Assembly (NCBI GenBank): GCA_000341795.1
Contig: AODO01000017.1
Location: 1-64,000, forward strand
Origin: Rhodococcus triatomae BKS 15-14
GTDB taxonomy: Bacteria > Actinomycetota > Actinomycetes > Mycobacteriales > Mycobacteriaceae
Length of the DNA stretch: 64,000 bases
Reading direction: 5' to 3'
The notes below the pieces were generated by a model. It was not told where the DNA came from. It made no database searches and saw only the letters and a list, made by a program, of their open reading frames with translations. A program made the translations under genes and the position numbers. Shown here in pieces: positions 34,302 to 42,951 of this stretch. Numbering within the stretch: position 1 is the stretch's first letter; every line of letters starts with the position of its first letter.

Positions 34302-35468
34302 TCACCCGACCAGAGCCGTGAGGACCGCGGACTGCTCGGTGGAGAGCATCCGGCCGTCGGTGTCGAACATGCGCCCGTCGGTGGCGTCGAAGGCGAGGAT
34401 CATCCGGTCCCCGCGTTCGACGGTCCGTGGCGCGCGGGAGCGGTCGTACGTCGACACCCGGGCGTGGAGTTCGCGTCTGCGCGAGTCGGGAGCCGTGGAG
34501 GAGAGCATCACGTCGAGGTGCAGGCCGCCGAACTCCACGTCGTCGACGTTCACGGCGATACCCGCCTCGCCGGCACGCAGTCCGCTCGCATCGCCGACCA
34601 GGCGCACCTTCTCGGGACGCAGTCGCAGGACGAATTCGGAGGTGCCCGCCGCGGCCCTCGGTTCGGCGCCGATGAGTTCGGTGCCGAGGGCGTACCAGCG
34701 ACCGTCGACGTACTCGCACGAGAGCCGGTTCGACATTCCGGTGAATCCGGCGACGTACTCGTCGGCCGGCTCTTCGAACACCTCGCGGGGAGTGCCGATC
34801 TGGACGATCCGACCGGCGTTCATGATCGCCATGCGGGTGCCGAGGGCGAGAGCCTCGCTCTGATCGTGGGTGACGAAGACGGCGGTGAACGGGTTGCGTT
34901 GGTGCAGGTCGTGCAGTTCCGCTCGCACCTGGTCGCGCAGTCGGGCGTCGAGGTTGCTCAGCGGCTCGTCGAACAGGACCAGGTCGGGACGGGCGACGAG
35001 TCCGCGCGCGAGCGCGACACGCTGCTGCTGCCCGCCCGACAGTTCGGCGGGCAGACGGTCGAGGAGCCGTTCGCAGTCGACGAGCGCCGCGGTCTCCTCG
35101 ACGCGGCCGCCGCGCAGTTCGTCGGTCATCTTCCGGGACTTGAGCGGGTACGCGATGTTCTTCCGAACGCTCATGTGCGGCCACAGCGCGTACGACTGGA
35201 ACACCATGCCGATGAATCGTTTGTCCGGGGTGAGGTTGAGACGACGGTCGGCGTCGAACACCACCTGGTCACCCAGGGATATGGTTCCGCCGACGGGCTG
35301 CTCCAGGCCGGCCAGGCACCGGAGGGTCGTCGTCTTGCCGCAGCCGCTGGGGCCGAGCAGTACGAGGAACTCTCCGTCCTCGATCTCGAGGTCGAGGTGG
35401 TCCACGGCGACGGTCGGCGGTTTTCCGTCGAAGTTCTTGAGTAGCTGACGAACGGATACGTGGGACAC
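34302..35468 (-). CDS. ABC transporter ATP-binding protein (FbpC/PotA type)
   Basis: 388 residues: Walker A GPSGCGKTT at about residue 40, Q-loop MVFQSYALWPHM, signature LSGGQQQRVALARG, Walker B LVLFDEPLSNLD, H-loop FVTHDQSEAL, and a C-terminal TOBE/OB region (about 250-388) typical of the MalK/PotA/FbpC branch. GTG start. Upstream of the fused permease by 5 bp; downstream of an acyl-CoA dehydrogenase by 35 bp in the same operon. Energises uptake of the substrate bound by the lipoproteins. Confidence 0.93.
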   Translation of the reverse strand: MSHVSVRQLLKNFDGKPPTVAVDHLDLEIEDGEFLVLLGPSGCGKTTTLRCLAGLEQPVGGTISLGDQVVFDADRRLNLTPDKRFIGMVFQSYALWPHMSVRKNIAYPLKSRKMTDELRGGRVEETAALVDCERLLDRLPAELSGGQQQRVALARGLVARPDLVLFDEPLSNLDARLRDQVRAELHDLHQRNPFTAVFVTHDQSEALALGTRMAIMNAGRIVQIGTPREVFEEPADEYVAGFTGMSNRLSCEYVDGRWYALGTELIGAEPRAAAGTSEFVLRLRPEKVRLVGDASGLRAGEAGIAVNVDDVEFGGLHLDVMLSSTAPDSRRRELHARVSTYDRSRAPRTVERGDRMILAFDATDGRMFDTDGRMLSTEQSAVLTALVG

Positions 35469-35503
35469 GGGAACTCGCTTTCTGACCGGGCTGGGTCGGG
35501 GTG

Positions 35504-36655
35504 TTACGAGGGGAAGGAGGAGGCGGGGACGGGCTCGGCGGCCGCGTGCGGGCGGTGGTCTGCGCCCGTCGCCAGCGCGTAGAGACGTTGCGCATGCTCG
35601 TCACCACTGCCCCACAGCACCGCGTTCGTCAGTGCTCGGCGGTAGTACAGATGAGCGGTGTGCTCCCAGGTGAAGCCGATGCCACCGTGAACCTGCACGT
35701 TGTCGGCGGTGGTTCGGGAGGCGGCGTCACCACACGCGATCGCGGCGATGAGAGCGGCCTCCGCGAGTTCGTGATCGGTGCCTTCCTGGACTGCCCAGAC
35801 CGCGTGGGCAACCGCGGACACGGCGAGCTCGACCGCGACGGCACCTTCGGCGAGGCGGTGCTTGATCGCCTGGAATCCGCCGATCACCCGGCCGAACTGG
35901 ACGCGGCTTCCCGCGTAGGCGACGGCGTCGTCGAGGGCGCGCCGGGCGACGCCGAGGTTGTCACAGGCCAAGGCGACGAGTGCCTGGTCGCGGAGCCGCT
36001 GGACCGACGGGCGGGGGTCCAGCAGCGCGGCCGGCGCACCGGACGCGGTGACCGTCGACAGCACGCGGGTGCCGTCGGTTGCGGCCATCCGCGTCCGGGA
36101 CAGCGATTCGGCGGCCACGGCGTACAGGCCGGAGCCGTCCTCGGAATCGGCGATCACGAGCACGACTTCGGCGATGTCCGCGTCGACCACGAAAGACGCG
36201 GAGCCGGTGATCGTGGTGCCGGTGGTGGACTCGACCACCCGGAATCCGGTGCGGCCGGCGGCATCCGGGAGCACCGTTGCCGCGATCAGGTCACCCGAGG
36301 CGATGCGTGCCAGGCAGTTGTCGACCGCGGGGGAGGCGGGTGCGTCGGTCAGCGCGACGGCGGAGACGACCGCGGAGAGGTACGGCACCCGTGACAGTTC
36401 GCCGCCCAGGGCGGTGAGCACCGCGGACACGTCCCGGAAGGACGCGCCGAGGCCGCCGCGGTCCTCGGGCACCGGTAGCGCTCCGATGCCGACCTCGCCG
36501 GCGAGCAACGACCACAGGTCGCGGTCGAACGGGCCGTCCCGGTCGATTCGCGCGGATCGACCCTCGACGGGGTCGTGGCGGCGGACGGCCGACTCGACCG
36601 TGGACACCAGCATGTCGGTGTCCGCGCGTTCGGCTGGGGTGGTGCCGAGAATCAT
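35504..36655 (-). CDS. Acyl-CoA dehydrogenase-like protein, probable partner subunit
   Basis: 383 residues of the acyl-CoA dehydrogenase fold. The C-terminal half is good (RVQFGRVIGGFQAIKHRLAEGAVAVELA, NVQVHGGIGFTWEH), but the middle beta domain lacks the usual TEP..GSD FAD motif and the C-terminal catalytic glutamate motif is replaced by WEHTAHLYYRRA. Such proteins form alpha2-beta2 heteromers with a complete dehydrogenase, as FadE28/FadE29 do in steroid catabolism. The complete enzyme encoded at 38135-39379 in this operon is the likely mate. ATG preceded by AAAGG. Confidence 0.85.
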   Translation of the reverse strand: MILGTTPAERADTDMLVSTVESAVRRHDPVEGRSARIDRDGPFDRDLWSLLAGEVGIGALPVPEDRGGLGASFRDVSAVLTALGGELSRVPYLSAVVSAVALTDAPASPAVDNCLARIASGDLIAATVLPDAAGRTGFRVVESTTGTTITGSASFVVDADIAEVVLVIADSEDGSGLYAVAAESLSRTRMAATDGTRVLSTVTASGAPAALLDPRPSVQRLRDQALVALACDNLGVARRALDDAVAYAGSRVQFGRVIGGFQAIKHRLAEGAVAVELAVSAVAHAVWAVQEGTDHELAEAALIAAIACGDAASRTTADNVQVHGGIGFTWEHTAHLYYRRALTNAVLWGSGDEHAQRLYALATGADHRPHAAAEPVPASSFPS

Positions 36656-36693
36656 GGGTGCAGGCCTTTCTGCTGTCGTCGTGATGCCGGGCG

Positions 36694-36987
36694 TCAGTCC
36701 GAGGCGGGAAGCGGACGGGGCGCGGCCAACTCGAGGGCGACGCTGCCGACGGAGAGCGGGCCGGGGCCCGCGGTCACGCACAGCACCTCGACGCCTGCGC
36801 CCGAGTACCGCTTGCCGAGGACGAGGGGGGCGCCGTGGGCTGCGGTCCGCGCAGCGGCGACAGCGGTGCCGAGGGGTGCCATCGGGACGCCTGCGCAGAG
36901 CAGCGGACCCTCCACGGCGTCGCCCACCTTGACGACGATCACCTCGACGTCGGACACCGGGCTCTTCAAACGTTCGCCGACCTTCAT
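36694..36987 (-). CDS. Small protein of unknown function in the importer operon
   Basis: 97 residues, no signal peptide or membrane segment. Begins MKVGERLKSPVSDVEVIVVKVGD, contains a Cys-Ala-Gly-Val-Pro-Met stretch and several beta strands, and ends in a Pro-rich tail. Composition suggests a small all-beta cytosolic domain. I do not recognise the family. It is flanked by the binding protein gene (51 bp upstream) and an acyl-CoA dehydrogenase-like gene (38 bp downstream), with good coding character and its own ribosome-binding site (GGAAAG). Confidence 0.75.
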   Translation of the reverse strand: MKVGERLKSPVSDVEVIVVKVGDAVEGPLLCAGVPMAPLGTAVAAARTAAHGAPLVLGKRYSGAGVEVLCVTAGPGPLSVGSVALELAAPRPLPASD

Positions 36988-37038
36988 GGATCTTCCTTTC
37001 CGACTCCGGTCCGTGGCGGCCGGGAGTCACCTGCTCTG

Positions 37039-38100
37039 CTACTGGCTGGCGCCGAACATGCGCTCGAACTCGGCGCGGAACGCGACGGTGTCGTCCGCGG
37101 TGACGGTGTGGCTACTGGTCCAGATCTCGTCGGCCGACGTGGTGGCGGTCTCGATGCCGGGCAGAACCGCACCCGCGCGACTGGCGATGGCGGACTGGCC
37201 CGCCTTCGTCACGAGGAAGTTCGAGAACAACTGGGCGGCGTTGGGGTGCGGCGCCTTCGCCACGACCCCGGTGAGGAAGGGAGCACCGAACACCGGTGAC
37301 GCCAGCCCGAAGTCGACGGGTGCACCCTTCTCCTTCTCCGCGGTCAGCGGAAGTGTGTATGCGGCGGCCGCGATCTCGCCGGAGGTCAGTGCCTGGGCGA
37401 TGGCCTGTGCGCCCGTGTAGGTGCGCGGCTGCTGCGCCGCGAGCTTCTCGACGAAGTCCGGGGAGACGGTCTCGTTCAGGTAGTCGTAGAAGTCCACGAT
37501 CGCGGCGGAGATGGGGAGGATCACGCCGATCTTGCCTCCCGCGAGTTCGGGGTCGAGCAGGTCGGCGTAGCCGGTGAGGCCGTCCGGGACGCGGTCCGTG
37601 TTCCAGCCGTAGGTCAGCACCGCGGCCGACGAGGTGAAGATGGTGTCGTCCTGGAGGAACTTGCCTGCGTCGAACTCGGGGGCCGAGAATGCGGGGCCGG
37701 TCACGGGAACGTAGTAGTTCTGGGCGAGACGTTCGTTCACCCACGGTTTCGCCGCGGACGCCACGACGTCGGCGACCTGGTTGCCGGTGGACTCCTCGGC
37801 GGCGAGCTTGGTCTGGAGGTTCGCGTCGTTGTCGCGCACGACGTCGACCTTGATGCCGTATGCCGACTGGAAGGCGGCGGCAGCGGCCTGGAGGTTGTCG
37901 GTCGCCTGGCCGGAGTAGTAGGTGACGGAGCCTTCCTGCTTCGCCTTGTCGATCACTTCCTGCCAGGAGGAGTCGCCGGTGGGGCCGAGGTCCTCGGCGG
38001 TGACTTCCACCGTCTCACCGGATCCGCAGGCGGCGGTGGCGAAGGTGACGGCGGCGACACCGATGCCGGCGAGAACGCGCCGGATGGTCGTGACTCTCAT
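37039..38100 (-). CDS. ABC transporter substrate-binding lipoprotein 1 (solute-binding family 1)
   Basis: 353 residues. Signal peptide with lipobox-like ATAAC, lipidated Cys25. The mature part starts GPTGDSSWQEVIDKAKQEGSVTYYSGQ, an AfuA/FbpA-like opening, and ends with APHPNAAQLFSNFLVTKAGQ and AVLPGI. The neighbouring stretch SGEIAAAAYTLPLT has only one Tyr where ferric-binding FbpA proteins have adjacent tyrosines, so iron is an unlikely ligand. Two paralogues lie 15 and 19 kb away. This one shares an operon with the ATPase and permease and is the default partner. Confidence 0.92.
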   Translation of the reverse strand: MRVTTIRRVLAGIGVAAVTFATAACGSGETVEVTAEDLGPTGDSSWQEVIDKAKQEGSVTYYSGQATDNLQAAAAAFQSAYGIKVDVVRDNDANLQTKLAAEESTGNQVADVVASAAKPWVNERLAQNYYVPVTGPAFSAPEFDAGKFLQDDTIFTSSAAVLTYGWNTDRVPDGLTGYADLLDPELAGGKIGVILPISAAIVDFYDYLNETVSPDFVEKLAAQQPRTYTGAQAIAQALTSGEIAAAAYTLPLTAEKEKGAPVDFGLASPVFGAPFLTGVVAKAPHPNAAQLFSNFLVTKAGQSAIASRAGAVLPGIETATTSADEIWTSSHTVTADDTVAFRAEFERMFGASQ

Positions 38101-38134
38101 GGTGAGCCTTTCTGCAATCTGGGGGAGAAGAGGG

Positions 38135-39379
38135 TCACCGCGCGGACGCGGTGCGGGCGGCGCGCGCCTCGCGCCAGGTGAGGCCGCGATCCGGGCGTTG
38201 CTCGGGCGGCAGGCCGAGGACCCGCTCGGCGATGATGTTGCGTTGGATTTGGTCGGTGCCGCCGGCGATGCTGTAGCCGGGTGCGCCGAGGACGTGCGCG
38301 TTCCACGAGAAGGTGCCGGGGATGCCGGTGTCGGCGATCAGGTTGCGGCCCAGTATCGTTCGGGCCGCTGTGGAGACGGCGGTGAGCTTGTCCACCCACT
38401 GGACCTTGCGGATCGAACCCACGGCGCTCGGTGCTGCACCGGTGTCGCGGGACTGCCGGTCGAGTAGGGTGTCGACGCGGGCGAGTTTCTGTCGCAGGTA
38501 GACCTGCGCCATCAACTCGCGGGTCCGAGGATCGTGGTCCCGGCCGAGAGCCTCCGCGGTGGAGACGAGCTGGGAGAACTGTCCGCCGATGCTGCTGCTG
38601 TCCGAGCCTCCTTCGCGCTCGAAGGCCAGCGTCGTGAGCGCGACGTTCCACCCGGATCCGATCGCGCCGAGGCGGAGGCGGTCGGGGACACGCACCTGAT
38701 CGAGGAACACTTCGTTGAAGCTGGTGCCACCCGACATCTGACGGATCGGCCGCACCGTGACGCCGGGCGCGTCGAACGGCACCAGGAAGGCGGTGAGACC
38801 GGCGTGCTTGGGCTGGTCGGCGTCGGTGCGGGCGATCAGCTCGCCCCACTCGGCGAACTGGGCGCCCGAGGTCCACACCTTCTGCCCGCTGATCACCCAG
38901 TCGTCGCCGTCGCGCACGGCGCGGGTCGAGACGTCGGCGAGGTCGGACCCTGCGTCCGGCTCGGAGAACAGCTGGCAGGCGAGGAGGTCGCCGCGCAGCA
39001 TCGGAGGAAGGAACTCGGCCTTCTGCTCCGGGCTGCCGAGCAGGTTGATCGTCGGAGCGACGAGGTGCATCGTCACCGCGAACAGTTCATGGGGCCGCAG
39101 CGGGCAGAGTTCGTTCTCGAGGCGGACGAAGGTCTCGGCGAATGCCGAGTCGAGTCCGGCTCCGCCGACCTCCGCCGGCCAGTCCAGTGCCGCGAATCCG
39201 GCCTCGAACTTGGCGCGCTGCCAGGTCCGGTGCTGGTCGAGGAGCTGCTGCTCCTCGTCGAAGTCCATGTCGTGGAAGACCGCGACATCGTGGGGGTCGT
39301 CGACCCGGTCGAAGCCGAGACGGGTCGAGGTGGCGAGAATCCACTCGCGTGCCTCGGATTCGAAGGCGGGAAGGGACAT
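38135..39379 (-). CDS. Acyl-CoA dehydrogenase
   Basis: 414 residues with full family motifs: LFSEPDAGSDLA (FAD/substrate), VWTSGAQFAEWG, MSGGTSFNEVFLDQVRVP and the C-terminal IAGGTDQIQRNIIAERVLGL. The GGTDQIQ form, without Glu, is typical of the branch active on bulky substrates such as steroid side chains or branched acids. ATG start, 52 bp after the amidohydrolase gene and 34 bp before the binding protein gene. May pair with the incomplete homologue encoded 1.5 kb downstream. Confidence 0.92.
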   Translation of the reverse strand: MSLPAFESEAREWILATSTRLGFDRVDDPHDVAVFHDMDFDEEQQLLDQHRTWQRAKFEAGFAALDWPAEVGGAGLDSAFAETFVRLENELCPLRPHELFAVTMHLVAPTINLLGSPEQKAEFLPPMLRGDLLACQLFSEPDAGSDLADVSTRAVRDGDDWVISGQKVWTSGAQFAEWGELIARTDADQPKHAGLTAFLVPFDAPGVTVRPIRQMSGGTSFNEVFLDQVRVPDRLRLGAIGSGWNVALTTLAFEREGGSDSSSIGGQFSQLVSTAEALGRDHDPRTRELMAQVYLRQKLARVDTLLDRQSRDTGAAPSAVGSIRKVQWVDKLTAVSTAARTILGRNLIADTGIPGTFSWNAHVLGAPGYSIAGGTDQIQRNIIAERVLGLPPEQRPDRGLTWREARAARTASAR

Positions 39380-39431
39380 CGTTCCTCCGTGGGCTGGATG
39401 GTGGCGAAGGTGCGGCGCAGCCGACGACGAC

Positions 39432-40607
39432 TCAGTCGTCCAGGTTGTACAGCTTGGCGGCGTTGTCGTGCAGGATCTTTCGTGCGTCCGCCTCGCTGAG
39501 ATGGCCGAAGTTCTTGCGCAGGTAGTCGTCCGGACGCTGAGCGTCCGAGGCGGGGCCCGGCGACATCGACGTCGGGTGGGGGTAGTCGGTCTCGTACAGG
39601 ACGTTGTCGGCGCCGATCTGGTCGATCGCGCTCAGTGCCGACGCCTGCTCGAACCAGAAGCAGCCGAAGATCTGGCGCTTGAAGTACTCGCTGGGCAGCA
39701 GCTCGTAGTTCGGGTGCTCCTTGTGCACTCCGCTGTTGCGCCACTGCCAGTCCATGCCCTCGAGGGCGAACGGCATCCATCCGATGCCGGATTCGACGGA
39801 GACGAACTTCAGGTCGGGGAACCGGTCGCAGATGCCGCCGAAGATGAGCTGGGACAGGGTGCGGGCGTTGTCCATGAAGAACGAGATGCCCATCATGCCG
39901 TAGTTCGCGGCCACACCGTTGCTCGCGTGACCGAAGCCGCTGAGATCGACCTCGCCGGAGGCGATGTGGAAGTTGATCGGCAGCTTCTTCTCCTGGGCCG
40001 ATGCCCACAGCCGGTCCCAGTACGGGTCGGTGAGCATGGGGAGGCCGAAGGCTGCGGGGTTCTGGGTGAACACGAGGCCCTTGTGGCCGGCGGCCGCGAC
40101 CCGCTCGACCTCGGCGAGGGTGGCCTCCATGTCCCAGAACGGGAGGATGCCGACGGGAATGTAACGGCCGGGCGCGAATTCGGCCCACTCGGTGAGGTAG
40201 TCGTTGTACGCCTTGATGCACTCGATCTGAAGTTCGTTGTCGCCGTTGGACTGCAGTGTCTTCGAGCTGAAGACGGCGACGTTCGGGTAGAGGATCTGGG
40301 CGTGGATTCCGTAGTCGTCCATGAGGCCGAGACGCTTGGCCGGGTCCCACGAGCGCGGGTCGGCGTCCGCGAACCGGGGCGGGCAGTTCGGCGGGTACTC
40401 GTGCCAGCCTGCCATGGCCGGCGAGCCGACTGCGCTCATGCGCGTCCCGGAGACGAACCAGGCCTCGTCGCCGCGCTCCTCGTCCCAGCGGACGTGGGGG
40501 ACGAGGTCGCCCCACTTCTTGGTCGAGACGCGAGACGTCCACAGGTCCGGGGGTTCGACGACGTGGGTGTCGGTGTCGATGATCTTGATGTCTCGAAGGT
40601 CGTACAC
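39432..40607 (-). CDS. Amidohydrolase family 2 protein (COG2159, ACMSD-like)
   Basis: 391-residue TIM-barrel metal enzyme. First metal motif DTDTHVVEP near residue 11, then NFHIASGE (His on strand 5), and ETDYPHPTS with the final metal-binding Asp. The family holds decarboxylases, lactonases and hydrolases. GTG start with a perfect AGGAGG. First gene of the eight-gene minus-strand importer operon and directly downstream of an operator-like palindrome, so it is likely an early step on the imported compound, for instance ring or lactone opening. Substrate unknown. Confidence 0.88.
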   Translation of the reverse strand: MYDLRDIKIIDTDTHVVEPPDLWTSRVSTKKWGDLVPHVRWDEERGDEAWFVSGTRMSAVGSPAMAGWHEYPPNCPPRFADADPRSWDPAKRLGLMDDYGIHAQILYPNVAVFSSKTLQSNGDNELQIECIKAYNDYLTEWAEFAPGRYIPVGILPFWDMEATLAEVERVAAAGHKGLVFTQNPAAFGLPMLTDPYWDRLWASAQEKKLPINFHIASGEVDLSGFGHASNGVAANYGMMGISFFMDNARTLSQLIFGGICDRFPDLKFVSVESGIGWMPFALEGMDWQWRNSGVHKEHPNYELLPSEYFKRQIFGCFWFEQASALSAIDQIGADNVLYETDYPHPTSMSPGPASDAQRPDDYLRKNFGHLSEADARKILHDNAAKLYNLDD

Positions 40608-40676
40608 GTTGCCTCCTGAGGGCGAGGGTCTGTGGTTGGACGGATTGCCCGGGCCTGACGGCCTCGCGGGCGAAAG

Positions 40677-40698
40677 CTCTAATATTCGAATATTAGAG
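40677..40698. promoter_or_regulatory. Operator candidate A: perfect 22-bp AT-rich palindrome
   Basis: Arms CTCTAATATTC and GAATATTAGAG abut exactly, giving a perfect palindrome with the core AATATTCGAATATT at 40681-40694. It lies 69 bp upstream of the amidohydrolase GTG, at the head of the importer operon, in otherwise very GC-rich DNA. It is the best of five similar sites in the locus. The rest of the 206-bp gap holds nothing else I recognise. Confidence 0.65.
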
Positions 40699-40813
40699 GG
40701 ATTTAGCTCACATTGGAAGTGTTGATGAGATTTCCGTCACTACCGAATGTGGATGTGCGGGAGCGCGATGACGCGCCGCGGATCGAGGCGGGCGGCGGAT
40801 GCCCGCGAGCGTG

Positions 40814-42031
40814 CTACTTGACCGCCCCGGAGACCTTGAGCGAAATGATCTCCTCCCAGCTCAGGCCCTGTTCCAGCAGGACCTCCTCGGTGTGTTCACC
40901 GTGGCCCGGCGCGGGGCTCAGCGTGGGGGCCTCGTTGTCGAACTGCACCGGTGCGGACACCAGGTTCAGCGTCCGCCCGTTCGGGTACTCGACGGAACGC
41001 ACGTAGCCGTTCTCGACGGCCTGGGGATCGGTGATCACGTCGCCGGGACGCCGGAAGACGTCCCACTGGCCCTCCTGCTTGCCGAGGACGTCGACCCACT
41101 CGGCGAGGGGACGGGCCACGAACGTCGCGGTGAGCTCGACGGTGCACTCGCGGGAGTTCGCGGCGCGGGCGTCGAAACTCGCGAACCGCGGATCGTCGAC
41201 GAGGTCCGACCGTCCGATCGCCTCGCACAATCCCGGCCAGTACTTGTCGCTCTGCAGCAGCGCCAGGTGGATGTAGCGGTCGTCGCTGGTGCGGTAGATG
41301 TTCGACACGGGGTTGACCGGGACGTCGCGGTTCGGGTACGGCAACTCCGCTTCGCCGATGAGCTGGGAGCCGACGATCGTCGGTTGCATCGCCCAGGCGC
41401 CCACCGAGAACAGGGACGCGTCCACCACGATGCCCTCGCCGGTGCGCGCGCGGTGCAGGAGTCCGGCCGCGACCCCGCCGGCCAGCGCCATGCCGCTCTG
41501 GACGTCGCCGAAGCCCGGTCCGGGCATGTTCGCGGGCCACTCGAGGTCGTCCGGGGCGATCGAGCCCGCCGCGCCCGAGCGCGCCCAGTACGTGATGCCG
41601 TCGAATCCGCCCTTCTCCCGCTCGGGGCCGGCGGGTCCCTGCGCGGTGCCACGCGCGTAGACGATGCGCGGGTTGCGGGCGGTGACGTGCTCGACGTCGA
41701 TGCCCAGCTTCTGTCGGGCGTCCGGCAGGAAGTTCGTCATGAAGACGTCGGCGTCGTCGATCATCTTCATCAGCAGTTCACGCCCGTCGGGATGCGCGAG
41801 GTCGACGGCGATGCCGCGCTTGCCCCGGTTCGACACCTCCCACAGGCCGGACATGCCGTCCACCTGCCCGGGGACGCCCCAGGCCGCCGTCGTGCGCATC
41901 GGGTCGCCGAAGGATGCGTGCTCGACCTTGATCACCTCGGCGCCCCAGTCGGACAGGATGGCAGCGGCGGAGGGGACGAACGCGTACAGCGCGACCTCCA
42001 CCACCTTGATTCCGTTCATTACCTTGGTCAT
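40814..42031 (-). CDS. Family III CoA-transferase (CaiB/BaiF)
   Basis: 405 residues with the standard layout: VVEVALYAFVPSAAAILSDWGAEVIKVEH at the N terminus, NRGKRGIAVDLAHPDGRELL, and VVDASLFSVGAWAM, whose Asp is the catalytic residue that forms the aspartyl-CoA anhydride. SNIYRTSDDRYIHLALLQSDKYW and the remaining C-terminal part are typical. Transfers CoA between acids without ATP. ATG with GGAGAA before it. Lies 29 bp downstream of an SDR gene in a two-gene unit under operator site B. Confidence 0.93.
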   Translation of the reverse strand: MTKVMNGIKVVEVALYAFVPSAAAILSDWGAEVIKVEHASFGDPMRTTAAWGVPGQVDGMSGLWEVSNRGKRGIAVDLAHPDGRELLMKMIDDADVFMTNFLPDARQKLGIDVEHVTARNPRIVYARGTAQGPAGPEREKGGFDGITYWARSGAAGSIAPDDLEWPANMPGPGFGDVQSGMALAGGVAAGLLHRARTGEGIVVDASLFSVGAWAMQPTIVGSQLIGEAELPYPNRDVPVNPVSNIYRTSDDRYIHLALLQSDKYWPGLCEAIGRSDLVDDPRFASFDARAANSRECTVELTATFVARPLAEWVDVLGKQEGQWDVFRRPGDVITDPQAVENGYVRSVEYPNGRTLNLVSAPVQFDNEAPTLSPAPGHGEHTEEVLLEQGLSWEEIISLKVSGAVK

Positions 42032-42060
42032 TGGATTCTCCGTGCGTGAGTGGTGGTGGC

Positions 42061-42837
42061 TCAGTAGAGCGATTCGCCGCCGTCGACGACCATGTTGGTT
42101 CCGGTCACGAAGGCGGATCCGGGCGAGACGAGGAAGAGTGCGGCCTCGGCCATGTCTGCCGGAGTTCCGGCGCGGCCCATGGGAACAGTGGCTGCGCGCT
42201 CGTCGAAGAGTGAATTGCGTTCCTGCGACAGGGGAGTCGCGGTGATCCCCGGTGACAGCGCGTTGACGCGGACCCCGGTCGTCGCGAGTTCGTAGGCGGC
42301 GACGCGGACGAGCTGGTTGACTCCCGCCTTCGACGCCGCATACGGCGCGACGCCGGACCGTGCACCCAGTGCGCGGATGGACGAGGTGACGACGATCGAC
42401 CGGTTGACGTCGGGTGCGGCGACCATCCGGCGGGCGGCGGCTTGCACGCACAGGAAGGTTCCGGTGAGGTTGAGATCGATGGTCCGCTGCCAGTCGTCGC
42501 GGGTCAGCTCGAGGAACGGTGCCACGAATCCGCTGCCCGCGTTGGCGACGAGGCCGTTCAGGACGGGGAACTCGCCGTCGACGAATTCGAAGAGTTCGTC
42601 GATCGACTGCGCGCTGCTGACGTCCGCGGTCATGGTCAGGATTCGTTGTCCTGCATCGCATGTGTCGCGCAGTCGAGCGGCGGCATCGGCGAGAACTTCG
42701 GCGCGTCGGGCGGCGAGGGCGAGAGTGGCGCCGGCCTCGAGGAGGCGGGAGGCGATGCCGAGGCCGATGCCCTCGCTGGCTCCGGTGACGAGAATGTTCT
42801 GTCCGAGAAGTGGATGGGTGGTGGAACTGACGGTCAT
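42061..42837 (-). CDS. Short-chain dehydrogenase/reductase
   Basis: 258 residues, classical SDR: TGASEGIG near residue 18, NAG in VANAGSGF, catalytic Tyr and Lys in PYAASKAG, and FVTGTNMVVDGG at the end. The residues after strand 2 (AARRAEVL) favour NADP(H). The second ATG was chosen because TTTGGAG is 8 nt before it; the first in-frame start would be TTG. First gene of a unit with a CoA-transferase, starting 20 bp after operator site B. Substrate unknown. Confidence 0.88.
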   Translation of the reverse strand: MTVSSTTHPLLGQNILVTGASEGIGLGIASRLLEAGATLALAARRAEVLADAAARLRDTCDAGQRILTMTADVSSAQSIDELFEFVDGEFPVLNGLVANAGSGFVAPFLELTRDDWQRTIDLNLTGTFLCVQAAARRMVAAPDVNRSIVVTSSIRALGARSGVAPYAASKAGVNQLVRVAAYELATTGVRVNALSPGITATPLSQERNSLFDERAATVPMGRAGTPADMAEAALFLVSPGSAFVTGTNMVVDGGESLY

Positions 42838-42857
42838 GATCGGCTCCAAAGGATGTG

Positions 42858-42871
42858 AATATTCGTATGTT
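42858..42871. promoter_or_regulatory. Operator candidate B
   Basis: AATATTCGTATGTT, matching the first eight bases of site A and sharing the TATGTT half with sites C and D. It sits 20 bp upstream of the SDR ATG, overlapping the likely promoter/start region, a position suited to repression of the SDR and CoA-transferase genes. Confidence 0.55.
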
Positions 42872-42951
42872 TTATCGGGGACAGGTCGGCCCGGGGTGGC
42901 TCCGGGGGCGGGAACGCTCGACGCGACCTCGGGTGAGGCCGCGTCGATCGG

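Noticed and set aside
32743-34863. A 706-codon plus-strand frame over the permease and ATPase genes
   Set aside because: Highly charged, repetitive translation typical of antisense shadows; the minus-strand genes are clear ABC components.
37039-38100. Ferric iron-binding function for the family-1 binding proteins
   Set aside because: The overall AfuA/FbpA resemblance is only at fold level; the adjacent tyrosine ligands are not seen, and all neighbours are catabolic.
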